Below, piece after piece: positions 5,403-8,567 of a DNA stretch of 8,567 nucleotides. The notes beneath the pieces were generated by a model that made no database searches, was not told the origin of the DNA, and saw only the letters and a program-made list of their open reading frames with translations. The stretch is from Solirubrobacterales bacterium. Its GTDB lineage: Bacteria; Actinomycetota; Thermoleophilia; Solirubrobacterales; Solirubrobacteraceae. The translations under genes and the position numbers were made by a program. The stretch lies in contig JACCQW010000149.1 of the NCBI GenBank assembly GCA_013813955.1, forward strand, positions 1 through 8,567. Reading direction: 5' to 3'. How positions within the stretch are numbered: position 1 is the first letter of the stretch; each line of letters starts with the position of its first letter.

Positions 5403-6412
5403 CGGTCGCCCCTGCGGTCGTAGCGCACCTGCCAGCCCGCGACGTGCGCTGGAGGGTCCAGGCGCACCGTGCCTGACACGCTGCCGGCGAGGATCGCGGG
5501 GACGTGCTCGTGCAGCGCGATGCACGCCGACTGGTCGAGGTCGAGGTGCGGCAGCGCGATGCGCCGGCGCGTGCCGTCGTCGCCCTGCCAGACGAGGGCG
5601 TGGTCGTCCAGCGGGATCGTCTGCGCGTTCGTGCAGAAGAAGTACGCCTCCTCGCCCACCGGCGAGGCGGCGATCTGGAACACCCAGTAGTAGCCGCGCG
5701 TGGTGCTCTGCTTACGGGGGGCCTTCTTCTCGTGGGTGGAGCTGATGGCCGTCGGCGTCTCGAAGTGGAAGTACGGCCGCAGCGAGCCGACGCGCTCCCT
5801 GTCGATGACCGCCTTCAGCACGCCGACGCCGCCCGGCAGCCCCTGCTCGGCGGCCAGGTCGGCGACCTCGATGATGGCCGAGCAGCGTGTGGCCACCTCG
5901 CCCTGCCACACCGCCAGGCGGCGGCCGTCCAGGCCCAGCAGGTCGACGCGCATCGGCACCGGGGGCGCATCGGCCGGCGTCTTCATGTCAGGCCAGTTGA
6001 AGAAGACGGCCCGGCTGGAGACCTCCGATCCCGCGAAGCCCTGCAGCACCGGCATGTACATGCGCGCCACCGGGGTCTCGAGGACGTACTTGGCCGGGAC
6101 CTTCGGGCTCAGGTGGCCGAGCCGGGAACGCTGACGCGCTTTGGTGCCCGCCGGCGCCTGGGCCGGCGGCAGCGAGACGATGTCGGTGGCCTCGTAGGCG
6201 GCGCCGAGGTGCTCGCGCCGCAGGCGCTCGAGCTCGAAGCGACATCCGAAGCAGCGGGTGCACGCGGTGGTCTGGCGTTGGATGTCGGCCAGCGTGCGCG
6301 CGCCGCCGCTCTCCAGGGCGTCGGCGACCTCGGAGTAGGTCACACGACGGCAGTGGCACACGAGCTCGGCCGCAGGCACCACGCGACCCATCGTCCCTTC
6401 GGTGCTGGTCAT
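5381..6412 (-). CDS. BFD-like [2Fe-2S] domain fused to a beta-rich region
   Basis: 343 residues. The N-terminus is a BFD-like ferredoxin domain (residues about 15-67). It shows L-V-C-H-C (17-21), a helix T-Y-S-E-V-A-D-A-L (25-33), a second helix T-L-A-D-I-Q (40-45), then A-C-T-R-C-F-G-C (50-57). C19, C21, C54 and C57 give C-x-C-x32-C-x2-C, the spacing of bacterioferritin-associated ferredoxin and of the BFD domains in nitrite reductases and NifU; C51 is an extra cysteine. After a linker (70-100) comes about 240 residues of beta-rich sequence resembling the next gene. There is no signal peptide, so it is likely cytoplasmic, where such a cluster would serve electron transfer or redox sensing. 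I chose the ATG at 6412, 8 nt after TATGTT. An ATG at 6391 with GAAGGG just upstream is a good alternative and keeps all cysteines. The role of the beta-rich part is unknown. Confidence 0.8.
   Translation of the reverse strand: MTSTEGTMGRVVPAAELVCHCRRVTYSEVADALESGGARTLADIQRQTTACTRCFGCRFELERLRREHLGAAYEATDIVSLPPAQAPAGTKARQRSRLGHLSPKVPAKYVLETPVARMYMPVLQGFAGSEVSSRAVFFNWPDMKTPADAPPVPMRVDLLGLDGRRLAVWQGEVATRCSAIIEVADLAAEQGLPGGVGVLKAVIDRERVGSLRPYFHFETPTAISSTHEKKAPRKQSTTRGYYWVFQIAASPVGEEAYFFCTNAQTIPLDDHALVWQGDDGTRRRIALPHLDLDQSACIALHEHVPAILAGSVSGTVRLDPPAHVAGWQVRYDRRGDRWRVQHL
5409..5413 (-). promoter_or_regulatory. Shine-Dalgarno fixing the GTG start at 5402
   Basis: AGGGG on the minus strand, 6 nt from the GTG at 5402 and inside the last codons of the [2Fe-2S] gene. 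It is among the clearest SD sequences in the window and supports starting the beta-rich gene here rather than at an ATG 41 codons further upstream (5525). Confidence 0.55.
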
Positions 6413-6420
6413 CGGGCGCC

Positions 6421-6426
6421 AACATA
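6421..6426 (-). promoter_or_regulatory. Possible -10 hexamer for the [2Fe-2S] gene
   Basis: TATGTT on the minus strand (4 of 6 to TATAAT) lies in the 40-bp gap between the zinc-ribbon methyltransferase and the [2Fe-2S] gene, 8 nt before the ATG at 6412. That spacing would put the transcript start at or next to the ATG. No good -35 is visible at 16-18 bp. It could make the downstream four genes partly independent of the methyltransferase. Confidence 0.35.
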
Positions 6427-6452
6427 GCCCATGCCTCCGGTGGTGCCTGTGG

Positions 6453-7625
6453 TCACTTCACCCAGATCGGCGCCTCGCGGCGCGGGTGGTGGACCTCGAG
6501 GGGGAAGGCATCCGGATCCTCGACGCGCACCGGGAGGAGCCGGAGGCTCTTGGTCTGGGTCCACGCCGGCAGCGCGGATCGCGCGCGCTTTCGTATGCGC
6601 TTGACCGGGATGCGCCGGAGGCCGCGCGAGCCGGCGAGGATCGCCTCGACCGAGCGCCGCCCGCGCACAACGCGCTGCTCATAGAGCGCCTCGCCGGCGT
6701 TCGCCTTGGTCCAGACGAGCGTGCGGGTGCCCGGCCGCAGGCCTCCGAAGCCCTCGATCACCCACGCGCGGACGCTTGCGTCGAACGGCTCGCCGTGCGG
6801 ACCGCTCTCGGCAAAGGAGCTGGCCTCGCCGGGCGTGGCGCTGCGGCGCGCGAGGACCTGGAGGTCCCGGCCCTCCTCGGCGGCGACGATCTCGAACCCG
6901 CTGCGGCACAGTAGGCGCGTCAGCGAGCGCAGGGTGTACTGCGAGAGGTGCGGCGCGAAGTGCAGCGACTGGGGTGCCAGCTCGCGCCACAGCGACGGTA
7001 CGGCGATGTACACGAGCCCCCGGTCGTCGAGCAGGCCGTGCAGATGAGCGACCGTCGCGGCCGGGTCGGAGACGTGCTCGAGCACGTGGTGGGCGAAGAC
7101 GAGGTCGAAGGGCCGCGCGGCGGTCACGGCTTCGATCGGCCCGTGATCGCACGGGATGCGCAGTGTCTCGCGCAGGTGGTGCGCGCGGTGCGACGAGCGC
7201 TCGACGCCCGCCACCTCGTGGCCGCCGTCGCGAAACGGCACGAGCTGCGAGCCGAAGCCCGCCCCGACGTCGAGGACGCGCGCGGCCTCGGGCAGGTGGG
7301 CGGCGCAGAAGTCAAGGACGCGCGGATCGGGCGCCTTGCTCAGGCCCCCCGACCTGGCTCCCTCCTGGTTGCGCGAGTCCCAGTCGCTCGCGTAGAACGC
7401 GTCGAACCACGACGCACGAGGACGGCGCCGTAGGAAGACGTGGGCGCAGTCGCTGCAGGCGGCGAGCACGCCGGCAGCGCGGCGGCCGTGCGCGGTGCCG
7501 ATGTCGGTCAGCGCGGCGGCCGTGTGACAGATCGGGCAGGCGTCGAGGTGCTCCCAGTCGCTCTCCCCGACGTCGACGGCCCGCAGCCCGCCGAGGCGCT
7601 CGCCCTTGAGAACCGTGACCCGCAC
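6453..7625 (-). CDS. Zinc-ribbon class I SAM methyltransferase (sugar methyltransferase-like)
   Basis: 390 residues from a GTG at 7625. C30-P-I-C33 and C57-S-D-C60 form a zinc ribbon, as found at the N-terminus of sugar C-methyltransferases and related enzymes of glycan and antibiotic clusters. The methyltransferase core follows: motif I V-L-D-V-G-A-G-F-G-S-Q-L (117-128), acidic strand G-V-E-R-S (140-144), F-D-L-V-F-A-H-H-V-L-E-H-V (173-185), then Y-I-A-V-P-S after the post-motif helix. The H-V-L-E-H block is characteristic of Methyltransf_23-type enzymes. About 150 further residues end in a basic stretch (K-R-I-R-K-R-A-R). The GTG has AGGGCGG 8 nt upstream, and the protein then starts M-R-V-T-V-L-K-G. 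In-frame ATGs at 7688 and 7706 would add an Arg/Ala/Cys-rich tail that looks non-coding. It is the first gene of the minus-strand run. The natural substrate is unknown. Confidence 0.82.
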   Translation of the reverse strand: MRVTVLKGERLGGLRAVDVGESDWEHLDACPICHTAAALTDIGTAHGRRAAGVLAACSDCAHVFLRRRPRASWFDAFYASDWDSRNQEGARSGGLSKAPDPRVLDFCAAHLPEAARVLDVGAGFGSQLVPFRDGGHEVAGVERSSHRAHHLRETLRIPCDHGPIEAVTAARPFDLVFAHHVLEHVSDPAATVAHLHGLLDDRGLVYIAVPSLWRELAPQSLHFAPHLSQYTLRSLTRLLCRSGFEIVAAEEGRDLQVLARRSATPGEASSFAESGPHGEPFDASVRAWVIEGFGGLRPGTRTLVWTKANAGEALYEQRVVRGRRSVEAILAGSRGLRRIPVKRIRKRARSALPAWTQTKSLRLLPVRVEDPDAFPLEVHHPRREAPIWVK

Positions 7626-7626
7626 G

Positions 7627-7653
7627 TCAGGACCCGCCCTGTCGCAATGGCAT
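7627..7653 (-). CDS. Possible 8-codon leader ORF upstream of the zinc-ribbon methyltransferase
   Basis: ATG at 7653 opens an ORF reading M-P-L-R-Q-G-G-S and stopping at TGA (7629-7627), one base before the GTG of the next gene. TACGCT lies exactly 6 nt upstream of the ATG, as expected for a leaderless start. The ORF contains the SD-like AGGGCGG of the following gene, so ribosomes finishing it could re-initiate at the GTG. It is too short for any coding-statistics support; this is a positional inference. Confidence 0.25.
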   Translation of the reverse strand: MPLRQGGS

Positions 7654-7659
7654 CGGGCC

Positions 7660-7665
7660 AGCGTA
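7660..7665 (-). promoter_or_regulatory. Possible -10 hexamer for the minus-strand operon
   Basis: TACGCT on the minus strand, 34 nt before the GTG at 7625 and 6 nt before a small ORF. It is a TAnnnT hexamer in the divergent intergenic region and a candidate for the main promoter of the five-gene minus-strand run. No good -35 is visible. Confidence 0.3.
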
Positions 7666-7696
7666 CGCGCCGCGGGTCGCGGCCGCATGGCTGTCC

Positions 7697-7702
7697 TACG
7701 AT
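7697..7702 (+). promoter_or_regulatory. Possible -10 hexamer for the GT2 gene
   Basis: TACGAT (4 of 6 to TATAAT) on the plus strand, 6 nt before a GTG that opens a 10-codon ORF and 45 nt before the GTG of the GT2 gene. It faces away from the minus-strand TACGCT, with 31 bp between the two hexamers, so their upstream regions overlap. No good -35 is visible. Confidence 0.35.
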
Positions 7703-7708
7703 GCATCC

Positions 7709-7741
7709 GTGCCGACGCCGCTCATCATCCCGCTGCGCTGA
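7709..7741 (+). CDS. Possible 10-codon leader ORF upstream of the GT2 gene
   Basis: GTG at 7709 starts M-P-T-P-L-I-I-P-L-R, ending at TGA 7739-7741, six bases before the GTG at 7748 and in the same frame as it. TACGAT lies 6 nt upstream, consistent with leaderless initiation. The GT2 start has only a weak SD (GAG), so coupling from this small ORF could help its translation. The alternative is that the codons are chance, or that a sequence error created the TGA in what is really the GT2 N-terminus. Confidence 0.27.
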   Translation: MPTPLIIPLR

Positions 7742-7747
7742 GCGACC

Positions 7748-8567
7748 GTGGCCGCCTCGGGCTCCCCGGATCAAACGCTGTCCGTCCTCCTCGTCACCTA
7801 CGACAGCGCGGCGGTCATCACCTCGACGCTCGTCGCGCTCAGCGCCCAGCTGCGCGCCGGCGACGAGGTGGTCGTCGTCGACAACGCCTCCCGTGATGAC
7901 AGCGCCGGTGTCGCGGCGCGGGCCGCCCCCGCCGCACGCATCGACCGCGCCGCGGTCAACCTCGGTTTCGCGGCCGGGGCCAACCGCGCCGCGGCGCAGG
8001 CCCGCGGTGAGCTGCTGCTCTTCCTCAACCCCGACGCCGAGCCCGCACCCGGAGCGCTGGAGGCGCTGCGGGCGGGCGCGGGCCGCTGGACGGTCTGGCA
8101 GGCGCTCGTGACCTATCCCGGGGGAGCGGTGGTCAACACCGCCGGCGGCGAGCTGCACCCGCTCGGCTTCGCATGGTCGGGCCGCTGCGACGAGCCCGTG
8201 GTCGCCGACGACGCGCCGCGGGAGGTCGGCTTCGCGTCGGGGGCGTGCCTGGCCGTCGCTCGCGCCGACTGGCAGCGTCTGGGCGGCTTCCCGGAGGCGT
8301 TCTTCATGTACTGCGAGGACGTCGACCTGTCGATGCGCGCGCGCCTGGCCGGCGGCCGGGTGGGGATCGAGCCCGCGGCCGTATTCGAGCACGCCTACGT
8401 CTTCGAGCGCGGCACGGCCAAGCGCCGGCTGCTGGAGCGCAATCGCTGGCTGATGCTGCTGCGCACCTACCCCGCGCGCCTGCTCTGGCCGCTGCTGCCG
8501 GTGCTCGCGCTCGCCGACCTGGTGCTGCTCGCGGTGGCCACGACGCAGGGCTGGGGTGCCGCCAAGC
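7748..8567 (+). CDS. GT2-family glycosyltransferase, rhamnosyltransferase-like (partial at 3' end)
   Basis: 273 codons are present and the reading frame is open at the window edge. Clear GT2 (GT-A fold) motifs appear in order: L-S-V-L-L-V-T-Y-D-S (11-20), V-V-V-V-D-N-A-S (41-48), N-L-G-F-A-A-G-A-N (71-79), L-L-L-F-L-N-P-D-A-E (89-98) at the metal/nucleotide-binding DXD position, G-A-C-L-A-V (165-170), and F-F-M-Y-C-E-D-V-D-L-S-M-R (185-197) with the catalytic-base-region E-D. N-L-G-F-A-x-G-x-N with Y-x-E-D-x-D is the signature of WbbL-like rhamnosyltransferases and relatives that work on lipid-linked glycans at the inner membrane face. A hydrophobic segment begins near 246 (L-W-P-L-L-P-V-L-A-L-A) and may be a membrane anchor. 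The GTG at 7748 is the only usable start, because an in-frame TGA lies six bases upstream. The sugar cannot be told from sequence alone. Confidence 0.88.
   Translation, partial: MAASGSPDQTLSVLLVTYDSAAVITSTLVALSAQLRAGDEVVVVDNASRDDSAGVAARAAPAARIDRAAVNLGFAAGANRAAAQARGELLLFLNPDAEPAPGALEALRAGAGRWTVWQALVTYPGGAVVNTAGGELHPLGFAWSGRCDEPVVADDAPREVGFASGACLAVARADWQRLGGFPEAFFMYCEDVDLSMRARLAGGRVGIEPAAVFEHAYVFERGTAKRRLLERNRWLMLLRTYPARLLWPLLPVLALADLVLLAVATTQGWGAAK

Noticed and set aside
5504..6427. Plus-strand open frame opposite the [2Fe-2S] gene.
   Set aside because: No motif, whereas the minus strand shows the conserved BFD cysteine pattern.
7626..7706. In-frame ATGs at 7706 and 7688 as starts of the zinc-ribbon methyltransferase.
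   Set aside because: They add Arg/Cys-rich residues, overlap the divergent promoter region, and lack an SD; the GTG at 7625 has AGGGCGG at good spacing.
7508..8392. Minus-strand open frame opposite the GT2 gene.
   Set aside because: The plus strand carries an unbroken set of GT2 motifs; the minus frame has none.
1..8567. Search for tRNA, rRNA, CRISPR arrays, insertion-sequence ends, riboswitches and Rho-independent terminators.
   Set aside because: No repeat-spacer pattern, no terminal inverted repeats with a transposase, no tRNA-like cloverleaf and no hairpin followed by a T-run were seen by eye; a covariance-model search would be needed to exclude weak structured RNAs.

Overview
The window is very GC-rich (about 70% or more by eye). 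Codons end mostly in G or C, genes are packed tightly and often overlap by a few bases, and GTG starts are common. This fits a high-GC actinobacterium. A soil Thermoleophilia/Solirubrobacterales-type organism is my best guess, from the style of the proteins rather than any marker gene; no rRNA, tRNA or phage gene is present to settle it.

From left to right: (1) the first codons of a probable GT4 glycosyltransferase on the minus strand (1-140, cut by the edge). (2) A short divergent promoter region. (3) A plus-strand pair, 172-1530 and 1527-2960. Both proteins look like GT-B-fold glycan or glycan-phosphate transferases: the first is like the KpsC/KpsS capsule synthesis family, the second is like CDP-glycerol glycerophosphotransferases and their relatives. 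(4) Converging on it with one base between the stop codons, a minus-strand run read from 7625 down to 2962: a zinc-ribbon methyltransferase; a protein joining a BFD-type [2Fe-2S] domain to a beta-rich region; a beta-rich protein that looks like a paralogue of that region; a small SAM methyltransferase; and a protein-kinase-like-fold protein. (5) A 122-bp divergent intergenic region. (6) A plus-strand GT2 (rhamnosyltransferase-like) gene that runs off the right edge.

Together this looks like part of a cell-surface polysaccharide or glycolipid locus. The GT4, GT2 and two GT-B enzymes would build the chain, while the methyltransferases and the kinase-like protein would decorate it. The [2Fe-2S] protein and its beta-rich partner do not fit any standard glycan pathway I know and are the most unusual content.

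The translation signals are also unusual. Two junctions, one on each strand, are CTGA overlaps where the only sensible start is CTG. Several starts lack a Shine-Dalgarno sequence and follow a TAnnnT hexamer by 6-11 nt, as expected for leaderless mRNA. In the 7626-7747 intergenic region each diverging gene is preceded by such a hexamer and a tiny ORF (8 and 10 codons) that ends 1 or 6 nt before the GTG start.
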